Shown: one piece after another, positions 32,023 through 44,700 of the stretch
Numbering within the stretch: position 1 is the first letter of the stretch
Layout: each line of letters opens with the position of its first letter
Assembly: GCF_009905375.1 (NCBI RefSeq)
Contig: NC_133647.1
Location: 48,852,506 to 48,916,505 of the forward strand
Length of the DNA stretch: 64,000 bases
Source of the DNA: Apium graveolens
Lineage: Eukaryota > Streptophyta > Magnoliopsida > Apiales > Apiaceae
Reading direction: 5' to 3'
The notes under the pieces: generated by a model
Told to the model about the DNA's origin: nothing
What the model saw: the letters and a program-made list of their open reading frames with translations, nothing else
Database searches by the model: none
Position numbers and translations under genes: made by a program

Positions 32023-35000
32023 TGTCACACCCCCAACTTAACATATAAAATAAATAACTTTTACAATATTTAAAAGAAAGTAAACTTGACCGAATCCAAG
32101 ATCTTACAGTTTAGGGTTTGGAACAGCCCAAAACTACCATCTATTACAACTGATTTTTTTATCGAGTCCTCACACAAAACTATCTCTTATTCTACCTGAG
32201 CTCGGACATACGCATCGGCGTCACAGGTCTTACGTGCTGTCTGCTTGAATCTAACCATAGCTGCTAGCTGTAATATCAGGGTAAAGCAAGGAGTGAGCCA
32301 AATGCTCAACAAGTGCTAAATAATACGGTACAAAGCATAAATCGATATATATATAAAAGAATGACAATGCGAAGACGTAACCAATATTAACAAGAGATAA
32401 AACTTTGAGTGATGGCATCATTTGCTTGAATCAAAACATTTTCAAAATCATAACTTAAATAAAATCATTTTATGACGCTACGGATTACAGCCGGTGATCA
32501 GCCGCGAAGTAATCCCGAACCTCGCTGGGTTCGAAAACATTAATGGAATGCCTAGGCAACTTTTAAGCCTACAATATAAGCGTGGAAATGATTCGCATCT
32601 CAGTCCAGATTCACTATTCAAAGAAAACATTTATCCCCCTTTGGGACTGAAAATCCATATTTTAGTTATTTCAAAAACTGATGCCGATTTATGATAAAAT
32701 CTCTTAAGTAGTAAACATTTTTATCAAGGGATTATAGATCAACTTGAAATACTGGAAATATGTCAACAGACCTCAAGGCCATGATCCACAAGTCTTTACT
32801 ATATTAGGGTAATTGAAAGGTTTCCATATACAAGAACTTTGACAAGGAAATTTAGCAAGGCTATTGGATATTATGAAAGAGTAATGCCAAACTAGGCTTA
32901 AAACAATGGTTTTCGACAAGGTACAAGTACTAGAACATCAAGAAGATAATCTTCATAAATACTAGGGGTGTTAAGGTATGAAGAAATGATCTTTAGCTCA
33001 AGGTATATCATGATTGTCGAACTTTAGGAAAAGAAAAAGGATTATCAATCAATTAAGAACAACTTTAAAGAATATCTGGCTTTTAGGTATCAAGGTACAG
33101 TTTCTATTGGGGTTCAAGCATCAGGGTTAGATGTCAATATTTTAGGAATCAATAGCATGTTAATCAAGAGGATCAATCAAGTATTATATCAAATCTTTAT
33201 GGCATTCCAATTAGTTTGATATACTAGCGTGATACGACTTTTGATCTACTTGTAATATGTACTTGAGGGTTCTTGGCATTTCTATATAATATAAAGATAG
33301 ATTTAAGAATCGCTTGGTTCAAGTATATCAGGATAACTCAGGATAATCGCATCAATATATATGAACTAATTATCACACATTTGCAGTGTAAACGAAAAAC
33401 AGGTTGAATCACTTGCCTTGAAAAAGGCTAGTCTGGTCTGGCTGGTAGGAGCAACTGGAAGTTTTACTCGACCTTTATGGCAAGTTTACCCTCGTCTCGA
33501 GATCCTACACAATTAATAATAACCTCATTATAATATACTCTCACCAACTCAACCTATAAATACAATAGTACAATCACCTAATAAATACAATAGTACACAT
33601 AGACACATATACTCACATACCATATTTTAATACCAAATAATATCACACATATCATAATGCAACACTAGGCTTGGATGATCTCGATCCCCAACTAAGTCAC
33701 TTGATCGCTAAACTAGACAAATTCTCCAAATTGGGCCTTCTAACTCGATGTGCCTTTACTTAAATATCCAAAACCTATTGACCCTCACTTGGGCCTTTAA
33801 CTTTAATGGCTTTATACTATCTTGCAACCATAGTGGTCAACCCAGGTCTCACTCATAGGTGCTCTAAAACTATGTGGTAAGTGAAAGTGCTCACTGGAGT
33901 AAATTTCAGAATGTCATCTATGGTTTCTTGGGTGCATTAGACACTCTTAAACTACAAGTTTACCTCCAAAAATTCTACACTAGACTCTTCTGACCATAAG
34001 GCATCTCCCAAACTTGATGTGGCTCAAGGGTCTAGCTTGGGCCTCCTTGGGCCTAAGCACAAAGTCCATGGTTCCCCTGTTTTTCTGGGCCGAAAACGCC
34101 CTGACTTGAACTAACTTGTGACACATGGTTCTAACTCCAATCCTATGAACTATGGTTGGAAAAACTCCTCTGACACTCCCTCTAACTAAGGCACAACAGG
34201 GCCTAATGAGGGCCTACCCATGACATGGTCAAAACTTCCTATTTCTATGTTGCAACAAAACTGTCCCCTGCTGGACAGATTTTGTGATTCCACTCGTGCA
34301 CCTAACCAAACGACTTGTAAATCTCCAAAAAACACCTAAAACCTTTTATATACTCCTAATTCTAGCTTCTGGTGGCTTGGGCCTCAAAGTGCACAACAAT
34401 TACATGGTCAAAACTCACTCTAAACCTCAGGGTACCAAACTGATTTTCTGCGTGAAACTAAGACTCTCCTTTCTCCAAGGTTCTCACTTAACAAACCTAA
34501 CCACCAACAACCAAAATACCCAAACCATAACTTAAAATGGTGATCTACTGAAATAACTTCCTTACAATCAAAATAGGCTTAGTGGAGATCATCCTTACCT
34601 AGGGTGCAACATTGCAAAACAAAGGAAATCATATTACACAAATTACAAGTCATCAAGTTTTCCAGGATAACAACTTTAACCCTTTTGCTAAGTATAAACG
34701 AGATAACATCACATATTAAGGAGCAAAATTCTTAATTAATATCTTAACTTAACTAAAATTAAGGTTTACTAGCAAAATATCACTTCGAATGATCAACAAC
34801 TTCCAAAATTCAAGAGAAATCTACATGCATGCATGACTTCGAGTCTTTAAAACCAAAACAACATAATTTCCAAATAAATTTTCATTATAAATCAACATGC
34901 AAGCCTATCATGGATTATATCTAAATGACCACCTAGCATGCAAAGGTTTTTACCAAGATTTTACTAATATTTTTATGTTAGTATCACAAAAACACACAAA

Positions 35001-35653
35001 ATAAAACAAAGCAACCAAAGCACCATCCATTCGGCTCCTATCAAGTCATGACCGGATGGATTAGGGTGAAAACAACATTTGCATAAGAGCAACACACTCA
35101 TGTTTAGTCATTCTCAGCCCTATGATACTATAACTCATGGTGAAAGCCTTGAATTCACAAGAATCAAGGATATTCACTTTGAGTTTAACAAAAAAAAGAT
35201 CACCATGTAAAGTCAACACATAAGTTTTCTACTCTAAACTCTTGAGATACACATGAACAACATGTAGGGAGTAAGATTACTTGATTATAGGATGATTATT
35301 TGAGTGAAGAAATGAAGAAAGAAGGGGATGGGGGCTTCGGTTTTGGAAATTGCCGAGAGGGAGGGGAAAAAGCCGAGAGGGAGGAGGAGAAGAAGAGGAG
35401 AGTGAAGTGGTGGAGTGAAAGTGGAGTGGTGATCACTTCCTTGATTTATTTTTATGTCTTGATTTGACTATAATGTAAGTGGGTTTGGGAAATAAATAAA
35501 CTTTTGCTTTGAAAAATCATATACTACATAAAGAAAATTTATAATGCAGAAATTTTCATTCACACAAACGTACAACCATTAAGTATATTTACATTCGGCT
35601 CTAATATTATACCAATTCCACAAATAATATTACACAAAATGCCGGTCGTAACA
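32023..35653 (-). repeat. Solo LTR of the TE2/TE5 family, 3631 bp, TSD tgatc
   Basis: Starts TGTCACACCC and ends CGTAACA on the plus strand, with tgatc on both sides (32018-32022 and 35654-35658). It is homologous throughout to the TE5 LTRs and to the TE2 3' LTR, in the same orientation. There is no internal sequence, so it is the product of LTR-LTR recombination. It lacks about 330 bp that the TE2 LTR has (11971-12302), with the junction at 35489-35490. It contains one well-preserved exon-like ORF (32196-32267); otherwise no coding content is seen. Confidence 0.93.
32196..32267 (-). CDS. LTR exon-like ORF with histone H3 tail-like start (solo LTR copy)
   Basis: The sense strand shows CTCACTCCTTGCTTTACC and TGATATTACAG, then 9 nt, then ATG at 32258. 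The ORF is 23 codons to the TAA at 32187-32189, and the donor-like CAG|GTAGAA (32196/32195) cuts it after codon 21 in phase 0. The peptide starts MVRFKQTARKTCDADAYV. Against the plant histone H3 start MARTKQTARKS, 8 of the first 11 residues agree, including KQTARK. This is the best preserved of three copies; the TE5 copies differ by substitutions only, mostly C to T at CpG. A short match can be chance; the exon signals and frame conservation are the stronger evidence. Confidence 0.5.
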
Positions 35654-35902
35654 TGATCTTTGTTAAAATCACACAAAGTATTATCACAACTTAAATATCA
35701 AAAGGTTGAAATAATTTCAAAATCATTAATATGAAGTCTGGTTTTCCAAAACCTTACATAGCATGGGTTCGACCCTTAACAATAATGACTCGACAATGTA
35801 AATCCTACTGGAATTAAAATATAAAATCCTACGTAAGCAAAGCTTTAAGGTGCTTTTCAACCTACTTATCATTTCGAAAAGTGAGAATCGTACTCAGCTG
35901 AT
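35654..35902 (-). other. TE6 region just after pol
   Basis: About 250 bp after the pol stop, with no gene seen. The first five bases are the right TSD of the solo LTR. Confidence 0.6.
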
Positions 35903-36890
35903 TTACACATAGTAAACCTTCAAGTTTTGTGCATGCCAAGTTCTCGGGACTTCAGAACCATCCATAGTCTCCAACTTGTAGGTTCCCCTTCCTTGAATGC
36001 TCTTAACCTTGTACGGCCTTTCCCAATTCGGGGCAAGCTTTCCTTTCTGCGCAACGCCAGAGGCCTGTTTGAAGAACCTTTCTTTAACCCTTAGGTTGTA
36101 GTGGAACGAAGCCTTTTTCTGATATTTCACTATCTTTGCATGTGCCTCATCTCGCACTTCATCAATTAGATCCAGGGCTAACCTTTGCCCTTCCTCGTTT
36201 TCCTCAGCATTGAAAGCTTAAATCCTGGGGGAGGAATGTGATATTTCCACAGGAACAACTACTTCTGCCTCATATACTAACATGAAGAGAGTTTCTCCAG
36301 TCGTGACTCTATAGGTAGTCCTATAGGCCCATAGTATCGGGAGTATTTCATCCACCCAGTTATTCCTCGACTTCTCGATCCTCTTTTTTAGTCCATCCAG
36401 GATTATTCGATTCGCCACTTCCGCTTGTCCATTGGCTTGCGGGTGAGCCACAGATGTGAATCGTAACTCAATTTCATTCTCCTCACAATACTTCTTGAAT
36501 TCCTCATTGTTGAGCTGTGTTCCATTGTCAGTGATTAGGATGCGGGGAATTCCATACCGGCACATGATATTTTCCCACAGGAATTGTGCAACCTGCTTAG
36601 TTGTGATTTTGGCCAAAGGCTTGGCTTCAATCCACTTAGTAAAATAATCAATGGCTACAATCAGGAACTTCCTTTGTGCCGTGGCCATGGGGAAAGGCCC
36701 CAGTATATCCATTCCCCATATAGCAAAGGGGATGGGCGAGTTGATGGAGGTCAGCATCTCGGGGGGTTGTCAGCGGTCACACTTTTTCACATATTATTTG
36801 GCATCAGCCATTATTTCTGGCCAATAGAAGCCTAAACGGGTCATCTTATGAGCTAGCGCTCTGCCCCCAAGTGTTTCCCACATATAACTA
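35903..36890 (-). pseudogene. TE6 integrase, broken
   Basis: The zinc finger region reads GGRALAHKMTRLGFYWPEIM with stops in the Cys half (near 36778-36810). The core from 36757 contains WGMDILGPF, DYFTKW, LITDNGTQ and AHPQANGQAEVAN, giving the catalytic D, D and E. A TAA at 36218-36220 interrupts between SPRI and AFNAEENEEGQR. The C-terminal domain ends HAQNLKVYYV at the TAG 35903-35905. No chromodomain follows, as expected for Tat-type elements. Confidence 0.9.
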
Positions 36891-36904
36891 CATGCACTCC
36901 ATGC

Positions 36905-37073
36905 ATTCGTCATTCAGATCAGTGAAGTCCTTAGGGCATGCGTCATTCAGATCAGTTAAGTCCACACACATCCTCCATTTCACATTGGCCTTCTTCACCA
37001 TTACAGGGTTTGCTAACCATTCTGGAAATTGTATCTCCTCAATGAATCCAGCCTCTAAGAGCTTCTCTACTTC
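36905..37073 (-). pseudogene. TE6 RT start fused to integrase by a large deletion
   Basis: After a TAG at 37074-37076 the RT beginning reads LLEAGFIEEIQFPEWLANPV and KWRMCVDLTDLNDACPKD. It then repeats DFTDLNDEC and passes straight into the integrase finger. The RT palm with its DD motif and all RNase H are missing. A 22-bp segment occurs twice at a 33-bp period (36909-36930 and 36942-36963) at the junction. Confidence 0.88.
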
Positions 37074-38877
37074 CTATTTTATAGCTTCTTGCCTCTCTGG
37101 GGCAAAACTTCTTTTCTTTTGCTTCACTGTCTTCCGATTTGGATCCACATTCAACTTGTGAGTAATCAATTCTGGGTCTATGCCTAACATATCAGCTGCT
37201 GACCATGCAAACACATCACTATTTTCCTGCAAAAATTTCACCAACCTCCCTCTAAGGGGCTCCTCTATTGTGGCTCTAACGAAAGTCACCTTCTCAGGAT
37301 CCTCGGGAGCTAAAGGAATCGAGGCCAAGTCTTCTGCTGGCTTCCCTCTTTTCTCATCATTCTCTCGAATATCCAGATCTTCAATAGGCAGGACCTGCCC
37401 CCCAACTCCATCTGCCCTCAGAGAGGCCACATAACAACTTCTAGCCATTTTTTGATCTCCTCTCTCTTCTCCAATCCCATTCCGGGTGGGTAACTTCATA
37501 ACTGAGTAGTAGGAAGAAGGGACTGCCTTGAAGGCATGTATCCCCGTTCCTCCCATGATTGCGTTGTAAGTTGAACTAGCCTTCACCACCACAAAGTCCA
37601 ACATCTGTGTTACTTGCCTTGGTTCCTGACCTATTGTTTTTGGCAACTTGATTATCCCTTCCACGGGGCACTTTACTCCAGCAAATCCATATATCGGCAT
37701 ATCGGTAGGGGTTAATTGAGAATCATTTTTACCCATCCTTAAAAAGGTTTCGTGGAGCAAGATATCCACTGAAGCACCATTATCCACTAGGACCCTCTTC
37801 AGCGGGCTGTTTTCTATTACTGGTGTTATGACTAGCGGGTCGTCATGAGGAAATTTCACACCCTCTAGGTCAGAATCATCAAAAGCCAATGTTACTTCTG
37901 TCCAGGCCCTCTTCGGAGCTTCTCCAATAATATGCATAACTTCCCTGGCATATGCTTTCCTAGAGTTCTTGGATAATCCAGCAGCAGTTGGTCCTCCAAA
38001 AATCATGTTTATCACAGGTCTTCGGGGTCGTGGTCCTCCAAAAATTGTATTTATGACTGGTCCCCTGGGCTGGGGATTCCGTCCCTGATCGTCTTGGTCC
38101 CTCCTACGATCTTCAAAGTTCTTTCTTCCATTGTTATTCCTATTCCCTGCTTCTCCAATGTATTTGTTCAATCTTCCTTTTCGAATGAGGAACTCAATTT
38201 CATCTTTCAGTTGTCTACACTCATCGGTGTCATGACCAACATCTTTGTAAAATCTGCAATACTTCCTCTTATCTAGCTTAGCAGGATCAGCCTTCAAGGG
38301 GATCTAGCAACGAATATCTTGATCTTTCTCGATTTCCATTAAGATCTGGCTTTTAAGAGCATTCAGCTTAGCGTATTCAGTGAACTTTTGCCCAGGTCCT
38401 CCCTTCTTGGGGGTTGAATCAGGGTTTTGCTCAGTTCTAGGATACTTGTCCTTAGCGATATATTCCAGGTCAGTTTTCCGCTTCTTGCCTCCAGCAGGCT
38501 CATTACTCACTACGGTCTTCCTCATGCTCTCTTCCACCTTGATGTACTTCCCGGCCCTATCTTGGAGCTGCAACATGCTTTCAGGGGGGCGCTTGGCCAA
38601 GGACATCTTGAAGAATTCATCCTTAGTTCCCTGTTGTAGTGCTATCATGGCTACCTTGTCATCAAGGTCCGGGACTTTTAATGCCTCCTTTGTGAAACGA
38701 TTCAGGTATTCTCTCAAGGATTCCTTTGCTCCCTGTACAATGGTCATGAGGGATTCTGAACTTTTCTCATGCACTCTCCCGCTGATGAACTGCTTAATAA
38801 AAGCCTGACTTAATTCTCTGAAGGATCCAATAGAGTTCGGGGGAAAACGACTATACCATCTTTGAGCCATACCCGAC
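37074..38877 (-). pseudogene. TE6 gag C-terminal part and protease
   Basis: The gag part (38877-38304) reads MAQRWYSRFPPNSIGSFREL, FISGRVHEKSSESLMTIVQG and so on, the Tat-type gag core. A TAG at 38304-38306 interrupts it. The same frame continues with KYCRFYKDVGHDTDECRQLK, a short CCHC-like finger. Protease follows with LVDNGASVDILL, active Asp present, then the linker to RT (KFLQENSDVFAWSAADM). The six codons before MAQRW in the open frame belong to the TE7 LTR. The N-terminal gag is displaced beyond the window. Confidence 0.9.
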
Positions 38878-39884
38878 TGAAGGGTTTTTAGCACATAAAT
38901 GCAGCGAAAATATAAACTTAAATCTTAAAAAATAACGAAACCCTCCACAGGATCCATGCGAAAAATATTTAATTCGTAGTTCAGTATGTTTACCTTAATA
39001 AGCTTTATATTAATGGAAAGATGGAGGTCTTTAATAGTGATCCAAGAACCACGAGCAGAGATCCTTAGCAGCTGCTCCTCAAGTGTGAAGCACTCCACCG
39101 GTATCCACCAAGAAAACGATGTAATGGAGAAGGAGGAGGGGGAGAGAATTAAGGTTTTGTAAAAAAATTTAGGTTGAGGCAAAAATAGGGTTTAGCAAAA
39201 TTTTCAGCTGAAAATTTTCCCATAAAATATTATTATTATTAACCCTTTATTATTCTCATTAATAATTAAAACACCTTTTAATTATTAATCCTTTTTCTAA
39301 ACACTTTAGAAATAATTCTCTCTCTTGATTTAATTTCTAAAAATTAAATTTTTAATTAATAATATTAAGAAAATTTTCTTAATTAATTTATAATCAATTA
39401 AATCTCATTTAATCAATTATTAAATTTTCCAATTAATTATTTATTTCATAAATAAATAATTATCAGCCATTATTAATTAATACCTCCACCATTAAATCAT
39501 TCTCTTTTATGGTGTGACCCTGTAGGTTCAATATTAAGCCGATAGTAGAAATAAATAATAATAAAACTATTTTATCATTATTTATATAAATTCTCTAATT
39601 CATTAAATATGATTAATTAATTAATCATATTTATTCTATATCGTGAGTGATACTTCTCAGCATATCGCAACTATCCGGATAATACGAATTCACTGCTTAT
39701 AATACCAAGAACCTATTCAGTGAGTAGTTACCATACAATTAATTCCTTCTACCCTGCAATATCATGATTAAATACAAGGCATGGAACTTGTGTCAAGCCT
39801 ATCTTATTTAATCACTTGCTTTTCCATTCACTATGCTTAGTTCTATTTAATGTAAATTAGAAAGTCCTTTCTAATTTCATTCAC
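38878..39884 (-). repeat. TE7 3' LTR, end part
   Basis: Sense ends CTAAAAACCCTTCA at 38878. Very AT-rich around 39190-39480. No gene. It continues at 59241 after TE4; total LTR length is about 1689 bp. Confidence 0.88.
39880..39884. repeat. Target-site duplication of TE4, left copy (ttcac)
   Basis: Recurs at 59236-59240 directly after TE4. Confidence 0.93.
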
Positions 39885-41773
39885 TGTAATAACCCCAATT
39901 TTTGGAATTTTTTTAGTAACCCTTATGAATAGTGTTTTGCTGAGTATGCTGAATAAGAAAACTTTCCATGCCACACTATGTAAGGGTTCTCCTATTGTTA
40001 TTCTGAGATCTTATTAGTACTTTATATGGGATATAAGTGTATGTAAAGATCGTCATAATCCAAATTCGAACACTTTGATTTTTTCCCAAAAATCCACCAG
40101 ATACCGAAAGAATTGAGTATAAGGTAACATGATAAAAGGGATTTAAATTCAAGGATTATAAGAGGGGATCATAAAAAGGAATATAATGTATTGAGAAAGG
40201 TTAAGGGAACCCAAGTAATAAGATCCCGGGTATGATCCCTCAAACAATAAACGAGAACGAAAGTTAAGCGAACCGTATAACAGATCAGCGGTCATTAGCC
40301 AAGTGATTAGGAGTTAATCAAAGAGTTAGTGGAGGGTGATGTCATCTCACCAACAAGAAGAGGACAAGTGTGGAATGATGACATAAAGGGATGACTTAAG
40401 CATGACAAAAAAAGGAGGGATTAGTTGGTTGATTGTGAACCATTCATTCTTTACCATGGTAAAAAGTTAATTAAACAAACAAAAGGATGTCAACCAGGAA
40501 AAACAAATCAAAAACACAAAACACAAAGTTGACCTTCATTATCCAACAAGAAGCTCTCGGCTTTTCTTCATTTTCAAGGAGAAAAAATCAAAATCCAAGA
40601 TCCAAGCATTGTTAGATCATGAGGTAATTATCCAAGGGTCCTTATACATAGATATAGCTATCCCATGAATCTAATCTTCAAATTCATTCACAATCTCTTC
40701 CTAAAAATCATGGAAGAAGAGGGTGAATAGTGTTTTTCAAGAACTTAAATTTTTGTTCTTGAGTTTTTGTTTAGATTAAGCTTGGATAAGGACTTTCAAG
40801 GGTGATTCCAAGCTAGTTAATTGATTCTCCACTCTCCAAGGAAGGTATAACCCCTCCAAACCCTAACTTTACTTTGAATATTAGGTTTAGTTTTGTTGTT
40901 ATGATTCATGAGAAGCATGATTCTTGTAGACTTAGAGTGTGGTTGGTTTTGTAATGAGTTGGAGTTGTAAATCTTGGATTATTGATTAATGAACTTAAGT
41001 ATAGTTTTAATTCATGTTTGAGAATAATATAAATTGGAGAACTTGAGGTGTTGGGGCTGTTATAGTATGGTATGGATGGATTTTGGTTGTATGAATGAAT
41101 TGTGGTTGATTGGTGGTTGGTTTGGAGTAGAATAAAAATTTGTAATCGCGTAAACATAGCCGTCGTAATGTCCAATTTACTTTAGACTATTTTTGCTCTT
41201 AACATCAGGACCCGAGAACTCCCTGTTAGATTTTGACTATTGCCATGATTAAATAGTTCATGTTACGAGTTTCGTTTTGATATGTGGTTCGTTTGAATCC
41301 GATGTACGGTTTAGGAGAAACGACCGTTTTAAGTAACGGCGTTTCCCGAACGAACCTTTACCCCTCGCCTTACTTTGAAACATAGGTTAAAGACCTTAAA
41401 GGACTAATTGGAGTATGAATCATTTATGTAAACTGTATTAGGCAGTTTGTAAGGCACTCGCAAAAGAAACGCCTTAAATCCTTAATGGTTAATTTATTAA
41501 AAATGATGGAGCCGAGGGTACTCGAGCGACTTAAGTGAATCGTTAAGCGCAAAGCGAACGTTAGGGTTCAATTGGTTAAAGTCTAGTTTCTTAAGCGACT
41601 GTGGTTTAATTCCGGCTTATGTTGTTGTTCATAGGTTACCGGACCCACTCTAAGCTTAAGTCTACCCCGGAGCACTCAGGCAAGTTTTTTACCCGTTATA
41701 CTGTTGTTATGATGTAAATATATGTATATGCATTATCTTGTGATAAGTGCATGATTGTTATTAGCAAATCTTG
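39885..41773 (+). repeat. TE4 5' LTR, 3'-truncated
   Basis: Aligns with 55193-57087 of the 3' LTR, then jumps at AGCAAATCTTG|AGACTC into internal sequence equivalent to 20633 in TE3. Only one base of homology is shared at the join. Roughly 2.15 kb of LTR plus 1 kb of leader are missing. A donor-like AAG|GTATAA at 40844/40845 follows a CTCTCGGC region (40555). No coding content. Confidence 0.92.
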
Positions 41774-44700
41774 AGACTCAAGATGATAATGTCTTTGGGA
41801 GAGTTTATAAGAGATTTTGAGAAAATGGAAATAGAAGTGAAGGTAACCGGAGCCGGTACCGAAAAGCTGTTTGAGATTGCAATACAGCCCGAATTATTGG
41901 AAAAGAACATATTGTGCCAGAAAAAGTGATGAATGAAGGCAGAGAGCCAACAAATAGATAAGAGATTAATACCGAGAAAGATGATAAGGGAATAATGAGG
42001 TATTCCTACAGAATTTGGGTTCCAAATCTTCAAGAGCATAAAGATGAGATCTTAGATGAAAGCTAGTTTGAGGAATAAGATTTATAGCAAACCCTGAACG
42101 TGATAGTCAGGGAGGTCGCCATCAAGATAGAAGGAACCCATAACATAATGAAGTGGAAAATGAGGATTTAAAACATTTAGGATGACCCCAATTATGGGGA
42201 GGAGGAGGGAACATTCAGACTAATGGAACAGAAGTCGAGTAAGGAAAGGAGACCCGAGACGGTACTCCTATACGACAATTTATGGACCTTTCTAGACAGA
42301 ACTTAGACTATTATCCCCAACCACCACCCTGAGGAAACAGTGCGGTGGGAAATTCTTTCAGGACCTTTAAGTCGCTATGCTCTCAGAGTTCCAAGGAACA
42401 GGTTGACCCAGTCGAGGCAAGAGCCTGGCTAAAGGAAATATAGGAATCATTTGAGATTCTAAATGATGGATGAATCACAAAAGACTGTTTTTGTCACTTA
42501 CCTTCCTATAAGAGAGGCCACCCGCTGGTGAAAGACCAAGAAAGGCACGGAGGCAGAGGTTATGATAAACTGATTAAAGTTTAGTCAATTGTTTTCGAGA
42601 AAGTAATTCCCAAGATTATGGAGATACTATAAAAGCTTTAGAGCCAGGACAAAGGCGGACGAGTATGATGAATTATAAAGCTAACTTGTAAAAGTTGTCA
42701 AGATTCGTTCTGATGACAATAATCCCAGAACGACGTGATGTTTGAAGTTAATGAGTAGTGGGTTCATGAAATGATTGTAATAGAAAAGAAAATAAAAAGA
42801 AACTGAAGTGGAAAGGAATATAAAGGCAATAGAGTTGGAGGAATGATAAGGGAGTTAGATATGAGGAAACCCTAAAGACTCGTAGCAATATAAATAAAAA
42901 AGTATGTAATCGTCAGGATGAGAGTGATTCACCATGAGTTAAAGTTGATGATTGAAGGAATAAGAGATACATATATTTTATCCCCTGTAAGTTGGGAGGA
43001 TTCGAGGAAACCTTGAGATAGTTCGAAGGATAAATAATGAGACACGGATAGACTAAGGAGACAAGGAAGTAAGAAATTAGGAAAATTGGATGAAGGAAGT
43101 GAACTTCAAGAATGTGAAGTGTAAGACCGGTGGCTTGATACCCAGAAAGGGAGACGCCAGGTATGAAAGATATCCCAACATTGAGATGACTGTTGAGATA
43201 AACAAAAAAAGTAAATAAGGAATTATTAAGAAGAAGTTCACGTTGAACATGACCAATATCTTCCAGAACATCCTTGTTATCGTTACCAAATTAGGCAAGA
43301 AAAGCGGATAACCGTTGTTATCTTTTGGAGGCCATATTGATTGACCTCATTTTAAATACATATGTTATTGTGAAATTAGGCATATACTATCGAGGTGGGA
43401 ATGATTGAATAAGACACCTTTATCAGGGACATATGACTTGATTTATCCATGGAAGGATGCATGTACCTTTTTAAAGGTGGAATTAAGGATAGAACATCGG
43501 TAACTTAAAATGAATCCTAGGAGAATGCATAAAGGTTGGCATTTCACCCTTAATAGGGATAGTATGAGTTTTGACAGTATGAATTGGAAAGGATTAAGGT
43601 AATAACAACCTTTAAGAATCAGTGGAGAAATTTTTCAGAAGTATATAGACAATGATTCTGGTATTAATAAATGGTATCTTGATATGCCCTGTATCTAGGG
43701 AATACAGGAGGAACGATTCAAGAATAACCTTAGAGGTTTTATAAGGAGAAAGGTAATATTCAAAATTCTCAAGAATAAAAATATTGATAAAGGAAATATG
43801 ACGTAATTATAATGATGCCAAGTGGGGCACGTGTTAAACCACGAGAAAGTATGGATCGAACCAGTAAAGGTCAAAATTGTTCAGGGCAATTAGGGCCTAA
43901 GATAAAAGATGTTGTAAGTATGATTGAGAGTCAGTCGTTACAGTGATTAACCTCTAAAGACTGAGGCAATAACTTATGGAAAAATGGTGATATTTTTTTT
44001 ACTCATCAAATTTTAAGGAAAACATCTTCACATAAGCAGTGATTGAAATGAGGTAGAAAATTTATTTGGAGGTGGTTAAAATGACATTGACTGTAAGGAA
44101 ATTTTACTATCAGGAAAGGCCAAAGAGGTGGCTGACACTTTAAAGGTAAGAGGATAGTTATAGGCGCTTGTGCCAAAGGAATACAGTGATAATGGTTAAA
44201 GCTGTGAAGGTTGTATTATGGTTTGGAAGATTGATATTTCTTCTGATAACTGTGCAATACCCAACCGTAATAGTAGTTGGTAAAGGTTTAATTCGTGTAA
44301 TCGCCATGAGCGGGCTATCTATCTCAGAAGGTACTATCTTGAGATAAGCCAGGACCATGTTTCAAAAAGGACTAGATGAACCTTTGAGTTAAGTCTTCTA
44401 TTTAAGGCATATGATTAGGAATGGTATTAACCTGCTATCGTTGCTTTGATTGAAACTCTTCTGCAATTTTATCTGCTTCATGTCATGAAAGTACGTCAGA
44501 ATTTGGAGTGTTCTTCATGAATTATGAATGGTGATTATGTTAACTCCTTAGAAGAATTCTATACAACATGTATGGACTCCGTATGGTTAGATATTAAGAT
44601 TTCATGGAAAGTGAATGACGACAGTAGGTCAGTGGTGGACCATAGTAATGCAGCAATGATTCTGTGAGTAATGAGTTGATTACAACCGTGAGAGTTGTAT

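Larger units (their letters stand above)
31631..38877 (-). mobile_element. TE6: truncated Tat/Retand-type Ty3/gypsy element
   Basis: The minus-strand order is gag part and protease (38877-37074), start of RT (37073-36905), integrase (36890-35903) and a 3' region running to 31631, with a solo LTR inserted at 32023-35653. The gag start lies beyond TE7, outside the window, and the 3' end is cut at 31631 against TE2. No LTR of TE6 itself is seen. The type is judged from its protease and gag style and an integrase without chromodomain. Confidence 0.85.

Noticed and set aside
32187..32267. A captured histone H3 gene
   Set aside because: Only the first eleven codons resemble H3 and the sequence then diverges completely, so it is not an H3 gene fragment of any length.
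32023..35653. 5' LTR of TE2
   Set aside because: It has its own TSD (tgatc) on both sides, no PBS next to it, and about 390 bp of TE6 sequence between it and the TE2 leader, so it is a solo LTR in TE6.
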